Position numbers and translations under genes: made by a program. From Arthrobacter globiformis (lineage in GTDB: Bacteria; Actinomycetota; Actinomycetes; Actinomycetales; Micrococcaceae), in contig NZ_JAUSYZ010000001.1 of assembly GCF_030817195.1 (NCBI RefSeq), positions 3,038,001-3,102,000 on the forward strand: a DNA stretch of 64,000 nucleotides. The letters are read 5' to 3'. How positions within the stretch are numbered: position 1 is the stretch's first letter; every line of letters begins with the position of its first letter. Below, in pieces: positions 36,913-45,048 of the stretch. Under the pieces are notes generated by a model. That model did no database searches, was not told where the DNA came from, and worked only from the letters and a program-made list of their open reading frames with translations.

Positions 36913-38375
36913 TGACGGACCAACTATCAGAGAAGACGGTTGCCGAGACTGCTGTGATTTCGGAGATTCTGGAAAAGAATCCCGAGCTCCACGGAATCGG
37001 CACCTACGAGTACGGCTGGGCCGACAAGAACGACGTCGGTGCCAACGCACGCCGTGGCCTCAACGAGGACGTCGTCCGCGACATCTCGGCCAAGAAGAGC
37101 GAGCCGGAATGGATGCTCGACCTTCGCCTTAAGGGTCTGAAGTACTTCGACCGCAAGCCCATGCCCACCTGGGGTGCGGACCTCTCCGGCATCGACTTCG
37201 ACAACATCAAGTACTTCGTGCGCTCCACGGAGAAGCAGGCCGCCACCTGGGAAGACCTTCCCGAGGACATCCGGAACACGTACGAGAAGCTCGGCATCCC
37301 GGAAGCGGAGCGCAGCCGCCTGGTATCCGGCGTGGCAGCCCAGTACGAGTCCGAAGTGGTCTACCACCAGATCCGCGAGGACCTTGAGGCCCAGGGCGTC
37401 ATCTTCCTGGACACGGACACCGCGCTGCGCGAGCACCCGGAGATCTTCCAGGAATACTTCGGCACCATCATTCCGGTGGGCGACAACAAGTTCGCCTCGC
37501 TGAACACGGCCGTATGGTCCGGCGGTTCCTTCGTGTACGTGCCCAAGGGCGTGCACGTCGACATCCCGCTGCAGGCCTACTTCCGCATCAACACGGAAAA
37601 CATGGGCCAGTTCGAGCGCACGCTGATCATCGCGGACGAGGACTCCTACGTCCACTACATCGAGGGCTGCACCGCCCCGATCTACACCTCGGACTCGCTG
37701 CACTCCGCCGTCGTGGAAATCGTGGTCAAGAAGGGCGCCCGCGTCCGTTACACCACCATCCAGAACTGGTCCAACAACGTGTACAACCTGGTGACCAAGC
37801 GCGCGATCTGCGAAGAAGGCGCCACCATGGAGTGGATCGATGGCAACATCGGTTCCAAGGTCACCATGAAGTACCCGGCCGTCTACCTCACGGGCGAGCA
37901 CGCCAAGGGCGAGACCCTGTCCATCGCGTTCGCCGGCGAAGGCCAGCACCAGGACACCGGCTCCAAGATGGTCCACATCGCGCCGAACACCAAGAGCTCC
38001 ATCATCTCCAAGTCCGTGGCCCGCGGCGGCGGACGCGCGGCGTACCGCGGCCTCGTCCAGATCCGCGAAGGCGCCAAGCACTCGGCCAACACGGTGCGAT
38101 GCGACGCCCTGCTGGTGGACACCATCAGCCGCTCGGACACCTACCCTTACATCGACATCCGCGAGGATGACGTCCAGCTGGGTCACGAGGCTACTGTCTC
38201 GCGCGTTTCCGAGGAACAGCTCTTCTACCTCATGTCCCGCGGCATGCGCGAAGACGAAGCCATGGCCATGATCGTGCGCGGCTTCATCGAGCCGATCGCC
38301 CGCGAGCTGCCGATGGAATACGCCCTCGAGCTGAACCGCCTCATTGAACTCCAGATGGAAGGATCCGTCGGTTAA
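36912..38375 (+). CDS. sufB: Fe-S cluster assembly protein SufB
   Basis: This 487-aa scaffold subunit of the SufBC2D complex assembles Fe-S clusters in the cytosol. It has the conserved core YFRINTENMGQFERTLIIAD, EGCTAPIY and the C-terminal MSRGMREDEAMAMIVRGFIEP. The starting Met is at 36912; the frame continues upstream inside sufR. sufD follows with overlapping TAATG. No intein is seen, unlike mycobacterial SufB. Confidence 0.96.
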   Translation: MTDQLSEKTVAETAVISEILEKNPELHGIGTYEYGWADKNDVGANARRGLNEDVVRDISAKKSEPEWMLDLRLKGLKYFDRKPMPTWGADLSGIDFDNIKYFVRSTEKQAATWEDLPEDIRNTYEKLGIPEAERSRLVSGVAAQYESEVVYHQIREDLEAQGVIFLDTDTALREHPEIFQEYFGTIIPVGDNKFASLNTAVWSGGSFVYVPKGVHVDIPLQAYFRINTENMGQFERTLIIADEDSYVHYIEGCTAPIYTSDSLHSAVVEIVVKKGARVRYTTIQNWSNNVYNLVTKRAICEEGATMEWIDGNIGSKVTMKYPAVYLTGEHAKGETLSIAFAGEGQHQDTGSKMVHIAPNTKSSIISKSVARGGGRAAYRGLVQIREGAKHSANTVRCDALLVDTISRSDTYPYIDIREDDVQLGHEATVSRVSEEQLFYLMSRGMREDEAMAMIVRGFIEPIARELPMEYALELNRLIELQMEGSVG

Positions 38376-39616
38376 TGACTGCCGAAATTACTACTGAAAA
38401 GGCCCGCATCGGAGCGCCTTCCATCGCAGGCTTCACCGAGGAAGGCGAGGGCCTGGTTTCCGCCAAGGTGGACCACAGCCACAACCACGGCCTCACCGTG
38501 ATGTCCTCCCGCGCCGAGCGCCTCACGAGCTTCGACGTCGCTGACTTCGCGCTGCCCACCGGCCGCGAGGAAGAGTGGCGCTTCAGCCCGGTCCGCGGGC
38601 TGGCCAACCTACTCTCCGACGCAGCGTCGGACGGCGAAGCGGCCGCGTTCACCGTGGAAGCCCCCGAAGGCTATGTCCGCGGCAGCCTGGCACAGGGAGC
38701 CGCCCCGCGCGGAACCGTGCTGACCCCGGCCGACCGGGCCGCCGTCGTCGGCTCAGCAAACACCGACGAGGCCCTGCACGTGGTCATCCCGGCGGAAGCC
38801 GAACCGGCTGAGCCGGTGCGGATCCTGGTCCACGGCGCGGGCGCCGGCCGCCGCTCCAACGCACACTACGTGCTGGAAGCCGGGGCCAACTCTCGCAGCG
38901 TGGTGATCCTGGAGCACACCGGTGCCGCCGACCACAACGGCAACCTGGAAGTCATCGTTGGCGAGGGCGCAAAGCTCACCGTGATCTCGGTGCAGCTTTG
39001 GGAAGACGACGCCAAGCACCTCGCACAGCACGACGCGCAGGTGGGCAAGGACGCTGTGTACAAGCACATCGCCGTGTCCCTCGGCGGATCCATCGTGCGC
39101 CTGAACTCAAACGTCCGCTTTGCGGGTGAAGGCGCCGAGGCCGAGCTGCTGGGCCTGTACTTCGCCGACGCCGGGCAGCACCTGGAGCACCGGTCCTTCG
39201 TTGACCACAACGTGGCCAACTGCAAGTCCAACGTGCTGTACAAGGGCGCCCTGCAAGGCAAGAACGCGCACACCGTATGGGTCGGCGACGTCCTGATCCA
39301 GAAGCAGGCCCTGGGCACCGACTCCTACGAGAAAAACCAGAACCTCGTGCTGACGGACGGCTGCCGGGCCGACTCTGTTCCGAACCTCGAGATCGAGACT
39401 GGTCTCATCGAGGGCGCCGGACACGCGAGCTCCACCGGGCGTTTTGACGACGAACACCTGTTCTACCTCATGGCACGCGGCATTCCGGAAGAGGTTGCGC
39501 GGCGGCTTGTCGTGCGCGGCTTCCTCAACGAGATCATCCAGCAGATCAAGGTCCCGGCCCTCGAAGAGCGCCTGACCGAGGCTGTTGAGCGTGAACTCGC
39601 CGCGACCGAGAATTAA
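38375..39616 (+). CDS. sufD: Fe-S cluster assembly protein SufD
   Basis: This 413-aa SufB paralog forms the scaffold heterodimer and shares its C-terminal signature (LMARGIPEEVARRLVVRGFLNEI). The beta-helix core shows RSFVDHNVANCKSNVLYKGA, with the His that serves at the SufB-SufD interface. The ATG overlaps the sufB stop. Confidence 0.95.
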   Translation: MTAEITTEKARIGAPSIAGFTEEGEGLVSAKVDHSHNHGLTVMSSRAERLTSFDVADFALPTGREEEWRFSPVRGLANLLSDAASDGEAAAFTVEAPEGYVRGSLAQGAAPRGTVLTPADRAAVVGSANTDEALHVVIPAEAEPAEPVRILVHGAGAGRRSNAHYVLEAGANSRSVVILEHTGAADHNGNLEVIVGEGAKLTVISVQLWEDDAKHLAQHDAQVGKDAVYKHIAVSLGGSIVRLNSNVRFAGEGAEAELLGLYFADAGQHLEHRSFVDHNVANCKSNVLYKGALQGKNAHTVWVGDVLIQKQALGTDSYEKNQNLVLTDGCRADSVPNLEIETGLIEGAGHASSTGRFDDEHLFYLMARGIPEEVARRLVVRGFLNEIIQQIKVPALEERLTEAVERELAATEN

Positions 39617-39643
39617 GCAGCCCCGGAAAGTACAGGACAACGG

Positions 39644-40003
39644 ATGACTGAACAGCCAAAGGGCGAGCTCGTCTGCAACGTGAACGAGATCCAGCCCAAG
39701 CAGGCCCTGCGGATCCTGATCGATGACTTCCCCGTCGCGATCGTCAAGGACTCCATGGGAGAGATCCACGCTATCGGCGACACCTGCTCGCACGCGGACA
39801 TCTCCCTCTCGGAGGGAGAGGTCGAGGGCTGTGCCATCGAATGCTGGGGCCACGGGTCGCAGTTCGACCTGCGCACCGGCGAACCTCTCCAGCTGCCGGC
39901 CTACGACCCCGTGCCCGTGTTCGCGGTGGAGATCGTCGGGGACGAGGTCTACGTGGACTTCACCAACGTCCTCAACGGCGCCGAAACCCCGAACTTCAGC
40001 TAG
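39644..40003 (+). CDS. Rieske-type [2Fe-2S] ferredoxin
   Basis: This 119-aa protein of the non-heme oxygenase ferredoxin type has the Rieske ligands CSH (~residue 47) and CWGH (~67). It sits between sufD and sufC, a position seen in several actinobacteria. It may supply electrons for cluster assembly or be an early client; neither is shown by the sequence. Confidence 0.93.
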   Translation: MTEQPKGELVCNVNEIQPKQALRILIDDFPVAIVKDSMGEIHAIGDTCSHADISLSEGEVEGCAIECWGHGSQFDLRTGEPLQLPAYDPVPVFAVEIVGDEVYVDFTNVLNGAETPNFS

Positions 40004-40089
40004 CCCGGCCTGTACCAGAACTAAACAACTTCCAGACCAAAAGACCGCACCGCCGCCCCAACGGCGCGGTGCAGAGGAGAACAAGACAC

Positions 40090-40881
40090 ATGTCTACTCT
40101 TGAGATCAAGGACCTGCACGTCAGCATCGACACCGAGCAGGGCACCAAGGAGATCCTGAAGGGCGTCAGCCTGACCATCCGCACCGGTGAGACCCACGCC
40201 ATCATGGGCCCCAACGGTTCGGGCAAGTCCACGCTGGCGTCGACCATCGCCGGCCACCCGCGCTACAACGTCACCGGCGGCACCATCACGCTGGACGGCG
40301 AAGACGTCCTCGCCATGAGCGTTGACGAGCGTGCACGCGCCGGCCTCTTCCTTGCCATGCAGTACCCGGTGGAGGTTCCCGGCGTCACCATGACTAACTT
40401 CCTGCGGACTGCCAAGACCGCCATCGACGGCCAGGCGCCGGCGCTGCGTACGTGGACCAAAGACGTCAAGGCCGCCATGCAGCAGCTGCGCATCGATGCG
40501 GACTTCGCGCAGCGCAACGTCAACGAGGGCTTCTCGGGCGGCGAAAAGAAGCGCGTGGAGATCCTCCAGCTCGAGCTCTTCAAGCCCAAGTTCGCCGTGC
40601 TTGACGAGACCGACTCCGGCCTGGATGTCGACGCCCTGAAGATCGTCTCGGAAGGCGTCAACCGCGCCCACGCCGAAGGCAACATGGGCACCATGCTCAT
40701 CACGCACTACACGCGCATCCTGCGCTACATCAAGCCCGAGTTCGTCCACGTCTTCGTTGACGGCCAGATTGTTGAAGAAGGCGGCCCGGAGCTCGCCGAC
40801 CGTCTCGAAGAAGAAGGCTACGACCGCTACGCCAAGGGCGCGGGCGCAGCCTCGATCGCTGCCGCCGCAGCCCAGGCCTAG
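40090..40881 (+). CDS. sufC: Fe-S cluster assembly ATPase SufC
   Basis: This 263-aa ABC-type ATPase of the SufBC2D complex has Walker A GPNGSGKST (~residue 40), signature FSGGEKKRVEIL and Walker B AVLDETDSGLD. I chose ATG 40090, which begins the conserved MSTLEIKDLHVSID. It follows the Rieske gene by 86 nt. Confidence 0.96.
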   Translation: MSTLEIKDLHVSIDTEQGTKEILKGVSLTIRTGETHAIMGPNGSGKSTLASTIAGHPRYNVTGGTITLDGEDVLAMSVDERARAGLFLAMQYPVEVPGVTMTNFLRTAKTAIDGQAPALRTWTKDVKAAMQQLRIDADFAQRNVNEGFSGGEKKRVEILQLELFKPKFAVLDETDSGLDVDALKIVSEGVNRAHAEGNMGTMLITHYTRILRYIKPEFVHVFVDGQIVEEGGPELADRLEEEGYDRYAKGAGAASIAAAAAQA

Positions 40882-40893
40882 TAAGGACACGCC

Positions 40894-41226
40894 ATGACAG
40901 AAATCGACGCAGCCCGGACCGGGCTGGAGGATGTCGAAGAGGCACTCAAGGATGTCATCGACCCCGAGCTCGGGGTTAACATCGTGGACTTGGGGCTGCT
41001 GTACGGCCTGAAGTACTCGGAGGACGACGGCGCACTGCTGATCGACATGACCCTCACCACGGCCGCCTGTCCGCTGACCGACGTGCTCGAGGAGCAGGTC
41101 GGCAAGGCGCTTGACGGCGTCGTGGACGAGTGGCGCCTGAACTGGGTGTGGATGCCGCCATGGGGTCCGGAGCGGATCACCGACGACGGCAAGGACCAGA
41201 TGCGGGCCCTCGGCTTCAACATCTGA
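40894..41226 (+). CDS. sufT: metal-sulfur cluster assembly factor (SufT/MIP18 family)
   Basis: This 110-aa DUF59/MIP18 protein shows VIDPELGVNIVDLGLLYG and MTLTTAACPLTDVLEEQV, with the conserved Cys. It acts in Fe-S cluster maturation or delivery. It is the last gene before a strong terminator. The cysteine desulfurase SufS and the carrier SufU, often found here, are absent. Confidence 0.93.
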   Translation: MTEIDAARTGLEDVEEALKDVIDPELGVNIVDLGLLYGLKYSEDDGALLIDMTLTTAACPLTDVLEEQVGKALDGVVDEWRLNWVWMPPWGPERITDDGKDQMRALGFNI

Positions 41227-41231
41227 AAATC

Positions 41232-41274
41232 ACGGCGGCCGGTCACCTTCCCAGCGAAGGTGGCCGGCCGCCGT
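41232..41274 (+). terminator. terminator of the suf operon
   Basis: A 19-bp stem (41232-41250 with 41256-41274, one G-T pair) has a CCAGC loop and lies 5 nt after the sufT stop. Confidence 0.88.
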
Positions 41275-41342
41275 CGTTCCCCACCGGCCCCTAACCTCGC
41301 AAGCTCGGCCAGGGAACCCCGCCGGCGTGGGCCCACCTCATC

Positions 41343-41396
41343 GATTGCTCCATAAACGCCCTTCTGACCGTTCAAAAGGGCACTTACGGAGCAGTC
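41343..41396. repeat. 54-bp imperfect palindrome between convergent genes
   Basis: GATTGCTCCATAA (41343 on) is mirrored by TTACGGAGCAGTC (to 41396), with AGGGC/GCCCT inside and an 8-nt loop near 41366-41373. Five positions of the 23-bp arms differ, all transitions. It could be a bidirectional terminator for sufT and the metallopeptidase, or a copy of a dispersed palindromic element. Confidence 0.6.
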
Positions 41397-41404
41397 GGTG
41401 GGGG

Positions 41405-42301
41405 TTAAAGTGTCGCGGCGCTGAACGTGTCACACTGGTTGATGTCGCCGGTTTTGTAGCCCTGGTAGAACCACTTCTGCCGCTGCGCGCTGGACCCGTG
41501 CGTCCAGCCCTCGGGATTGACGCGGCCCGTGGCGGCCTTCTGGATCCGGTCATCGCCGACGGCGGAGGCAGCCGACAGCGCGTCGTTCAGGTCCTTCTGC
41601 GTGAGCGGCTCAAGGAACGGCTTGCCGGTCTTCGGGTCCTTCTGCGTGGTGGCGTACCGCGTCCAGAGCCCGGCGTAGCAGTCGGCCTGGAGCTCCACCC
41701 TGACAGCGCCGGAATCCGCGCCCTGCGGATCCTGCTGCGCCTTGTCCAGATCTCCGAGGATGTTCTGGATGTGGTGGCCGAACTCATGTGCCACCACGTA
41801 TTCCTGGGCCAGCGGGCCGCCCGAGGAGCCGAAGCGGGTCACGAGGTCTTGGAAGAACCCGGGATCGAAGTAGGCCGTGGTGTCCGGCGGGCAGTAGAAC
41901 GGGCCCACCTCGGACGTGGCCGTGCCGCAGCCGGTGCGGGTGGCGCCCTCGAACAGCACAGTCTTCGGCCGCGGGTACTTCACGTTGTAGTCGGCGAGAT
42001 AGGCCGGCCAGAACACGTTGAGGCTGTTCACCGTCCCGGCAATCCGGCAGTCGAGGTCCTTGTCGGCGTCGGAACCCAGCTTGCACTGAGTGAGGGCCGT
42101 TCCCGTGCTCTGGGCGGGCTGTTCCTCGCCGGTGCCCAGGAGTCCGCCCAGCAGCTGCGGGTTGATACCGAACAGGGCCGCAAGGAGCAGGACGACACCG
42201 CCGCCGATGCCTCCGCCGATCTTTGTTCCGCGGCCAACTCCACCGCCGCGCCGGTCTTCCACCTGTGATGGGTCCAGCTCGACCCCGTCATTGAAACTCA
42301 T
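41405..42301 (-). CDS. neutral zinc metallopeptidase (YpfJ family)
   Basis: This 298-aa membrane-anchored protein has a cytosolic N terminus (MSFNDGVELDPSQVEDRRGG), then one Gly-rich hydrophobic segment (residues ~28-50). An extracytoplasmic domain follows, with the zinc motif HEFGHH (~residue 170) and a downstream Glu region (ELQADCYAGLW). The substrate is unknown. Three or four Cys residues may form disulfides outside the cell. Confidence 0.9.
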   Translation of the reverse strand: MSFNDGVELDPSQVEDRRGGGVGRGTKIGGGIGGGVVLLLAALFGINPQLLGGLLGTGEEQPAQSTGTALTQCKLGSDADKDLDCRIAGTVNSLNVFWPAYLADYNVKYPRPKTVLFEGATRTGCGTATSEVGPFYCPPDTTAYFDPGFFQDLVTRFGSSGGPLAQEYVVAHEFGHHIQNILGDLDKAQQDPQGADSGAVRVELQADCYAGLWTRYATTQKDPKTGKPFLEPLTQKDLNDALSAASAVGDDRIQKAATGRVNPEGWTHGSSAQRQKWFYQGYKTGDINQCDTFSAATL

Positions 42302-42361
42302 GTTGTCACAATAGTCTTTGCCACAGGGCCGTGGCCGGTTCAGGCCGGTAAAGTTGGTCCG

Positions 42362-43768
42362 ATGCCTTTTCTCAACAACCTTCAGCGCTGGGCCGACGAA
42401 CGCCCCGACGACACCGCCGTCGTCGTGGCCGGAAAACGGCTCAGCTGGGCCGAACTGCGCGACGGTGCGCAGGCCGCTGCAGCCCGCAGCACGGCTCCGG
42501 TCACAGTCCTCGCCCAGCCCAATTCCACCCGGTTCGCGGTTGATTTCGCCGCTGCCGTAGCCGGTGACCGCCAGTGCGCGGTCCTGGACCCCACGTGGCC
42601 AGAATCGCTGCGGGACGAGATCGTTCAGCGGCTCGGCAGCGGGGTTAATCCCGTGCCTGGGAACGCCGGCATTGAATTGGCGGACGGGGATCCAGCGGCC
42701 TCATTCCTCATCGGCCTGACCTCCGGCACCACCTCCGTGCCCAAGGCGTTCACCCGCTCCCGGCGCTCCTGGCAGCAGTCCTTCGAAGCCTCCATGGAGT
42801 TTTTCGGGCTCAGCCAGCAGGACAAAACCCTGGCGCCGGGTCCGCTGGCTGCCAGCCTCAACCTCTATGCCCTGGCCGAGTGCCTCTACGCCGGCTCTGA
42901 GTTCCACACGCTCGAGTCCTTCGACGTCGGCGATGTCCACGCCGCCATCACCCACGACGGGATCACCCGGCTGGTGCTGGTACCCACCATGCTGCGGCTG
43001 CTCAGCGAACGCGGCCTGCTGGGCTGCGTGGACGCGTCAGGCGTCCGGACCATCATCTGTGCCGGCTCGAAGCTGGATGCGCGCACGCTCGAGGCGGCCC
43101 GCCGGTGGGCCCCGCACGCCACCATCTTCGAGTACTACGGCGCGTCGGAGCTGAGTTTCGTCTCCGGCGCGGGGCTTGCCGCGGGGGAACCGTTCGCCGC
43201 CGGAAGCACCGCGATCGGCCGGCCGTTTCCGGGCGTCGAGGTGCGCATCCTTGACGACTCCGGGGCCGAGCTGCCCGACGGGGCGGCAGGCAACATCAGT
43301 GTCCAAAGCGGCATGGTCAGCAACGGCTACCTCTGGGGCGACGACGGCCAGGCGCTGCGCTGCTTCGACGGCTGGTTCACCGTGGGGGACCAGGGCTACC
43401 TGTCCGGCGGGGTGCTGCACATCCTCGGTCGGCGGGCTGACATGATCATCACCGCAGGCAAGAACGTTTACCCGCACGAGGTGGAGCTGGCGCTGTCCTC
43501 GGTGCCGGGAGTCGCGTCGGCGATTGCCGCCGGCATGGACGATGACCTCCGCGGCCAGCGCGTGGTGGCCGGCATTGTCCCGTCCCATGGCGGGGTTACG
43601 GCGACGCAGCTCAAGACCGGCCTGGAGGACGTCCTGGCCAAGGACAAGCGGCCGCTGCAGTACTACGCCCTCGACGAGCTTCCAGTGACGGACCGTGGAA
43701 AGGTCAGCCGCCGGCTCCTGCTCGACTGGATCGCAGCCCGCGACAGCCGGGTCCGGCACCTTGTCTAA
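42362..43768 (+). CDS. AMP-dependent acyl-CoA synthetase
   Basis: This 468-aa ANL-superfamily ligase has the P-loop LTSGTTSVPKA (slightly deviant), FEYYGASELSFVS (A5), DGWFTVGDQGYL (A7), GRRADMIITAGKNVYPHEVE (A8) and the catalytic Lys region TDRGKVSRRLL. The N-terminal domain is shorter than in long-chain ligases. The following thiolase overlaps its end, which suggests one fatty- or aryl-acid pathway. The substrate is unknown. Confidence 0.88.
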   Translation: MPFLNNLQRWADERPDDTAVVVAGKRLSWAELRDGAQAAAARSTAPVTVLAQPNSTRFAVDFAAAVAGDRQCAVLDPTWPESLRDEIVQRLGSGVNPVPGNAGIELADGDPAASFLIGLTSGTTSVPKAFTRSRRSWQQSFEASMEFFGLSQQDKTLAPGPLAASLNLYALAECLYAGSEFHTLESFDVGDVHAAITHDGITRLVLVPTMLRLLSERGLLGCVDASGVRTIICAGSKLDARTLEAARRWAPHATIFEYYGASELSFVSGAGLAAGEPFAAGSTAIGRPFPGVEVRILDDSGAELPDGAAGNISVQSGMVSNGYLWGDDGQALRCFDGWFTVGDQGYLSGGVLHILGRRADMIITAGKNVYPHEVELALSSVPGVASAIAAGMDDDLRGQRVVAGIVPSHGGVTATQLKTGLEDVLAKDKRPLQYYALDELPVTDRGKVSRRLLLDWIAARDSRVRHLV

Positions 43769-45008
43769 GAGCACCGAGCCCAGCCCGGGGCCCGGATGCC
43801 GGGGCTTCCAGCTCCCGGACGACCGGCAGCCGGTGATCATCGCCGCGCTGCGCACACCCGTCTGCCGGGCGAATGGCGCGCTAAAGCACCTGCGCTCCCA
43901 CGAGCTGCTGGCCCCGGTCCTCACCGCACTGCTTGCCGAAACGGGAGTGGACGCGGGTGAGGTCGCAGACGTCGTCATCGGCAACGCGGTGGGTGCCGGC
44001 GGCAACGTCGCGCGGCTCGCGGCCCTTGAAGCCGGCCTGCCCGTCACCGTTCCCGGCCTTACCGTCGACCGGCAATGCGGCTCCGGCCTGGACGCCATCG
44101 TCCTCGCCTCGCAGCTTGTCGCCGCCGGTGGCGGCACCTACCTTGCCGGCGGCGTCGAAAGCATCAGCACAGCGCCCCTTCGCGCGCACCGGGACGACGA
44201 CGGCGAGCCCGCCTTCTTCAGCCGCGCCCAGTTTGCGCCGCACAGCCACGGCGACCCGGACATGGGCGTCGCGGCCGAGAATGTGGCACGGGAGTATGGC
44301 ATCAGCCGCGCCCGGCAGGACGAGTTTGCGCTGCGCAGCCACCGCAGGGCAGTGGCCGCGCAGGCCAAGGGCACGTTTGCCGGTGAGACCGTGGCGCTGC
44401 CGGCTGCTGCTGGATCAGGGCCAGCCGCTTTGGGCGCAGTGACCACCGACGACGGTCCGCGCCCCAAACTCAGCGAAGCCCTCATGGCCCGGTTCCCCGC
44501 AGCGTTCGTGGAGTCCGGGACCGTCACCGCCGGAAACTCGTGTTTCGACGCGGACGGCGCCGCCGCCGTCGTCATCACCTCCCTGGCCAGGGCCCGGGAA
44601 CTGGGCGCTGCCGACGGGCTGGCCGTGCTGGGCACGGAGACGGCGGGAGTGGAGCCGCAGCTGCTGGGCGTAGGTGCCGCAGCGGCCGCCTCAAGGCTGC
44701 TGGCATCGCAGGCAGTGGACGCCGCGGACGTGGACCTCGTGGAGTTCAACGAGGCCTTCGCCTCGCAGACCCTCGCTTGCCTGGACCACCTGGGGATTGA
44801 CGCCCTCCGGGCCAACGCCGACGGCGGTGCGCTGGCTCTGGGGCATGCCTACGGCGCGTCCGGGGCGGTACTGGTCACCCGGCTCCTGGCGCAGGCCCGC
44901 CAGGAACCGGGCCAGATAGCGGCAGCCCGGGAACGCCTCGCCCTGGCGATGATCAGCATCGCCGGCGGCATGGGCACCGCGGCGCTGCTCCGCCACATCC
45001 GGCTGTAG
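43761..45008 (+). CDS. thiolase-family acyl-CoA acyltransferase with altered C-terminal active site
   Basis: This protein of about 415 aa has the thiolase fold. The nucleophile Cys (DRQCGSGLDAI, ~residue 106), NEAF and GHAYGASGA (catalytic His) are present. The C-terminal CxGGG motif, whose Cys is the second catalytic residue, reads SIAGGMG here, so that Cys is replaced by Ser (~399). The start is uncertain: TTG 43761 overlaps the synthetase stop, GTG 43695 lies deeper inside it, and GTG 43832 is also possible. It is co-transcribed with the synthetase. Confidence 0.82.
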   Translation: MSKSTEPSPGPGCRGFQLPDDRQPVIIAALRTPVCRANGALKHLRSHELLAPVLTALLAETGVDAGEVADVVIGNAVGAGGNVARLAALEAGLPVTVPGLTVDRQCGSGLDAIVLASQLVAAGGGTYLAGGVESISTAPLRAHRDDDGEPAFFSRAQFAPHSHGDPDMGVAAENVAREYGISRARQDEFALRSHRRAVAAQAKGTFAGETVALPAAAGSGPAALGAVTTDDGPRPKLSEALMARFPAAFVESGTVTAGNSCFDADGAAAVVITSLARARELGAADGLAVLGTETAGVEPQLLGVGAAAAASRLLASQAVDAADVDLVEFNEAFASQTLACLDHLGIDALRANADGGALALGHAYGASGAVLVTRLLAQARQEPGQIAAARERLALAMISIAGGMGTAALLRHIRL

Positions 45009-45048
45009 ACGGGACGGAAGCAGCCAAGAACCACCGGGGACCGTAGCG

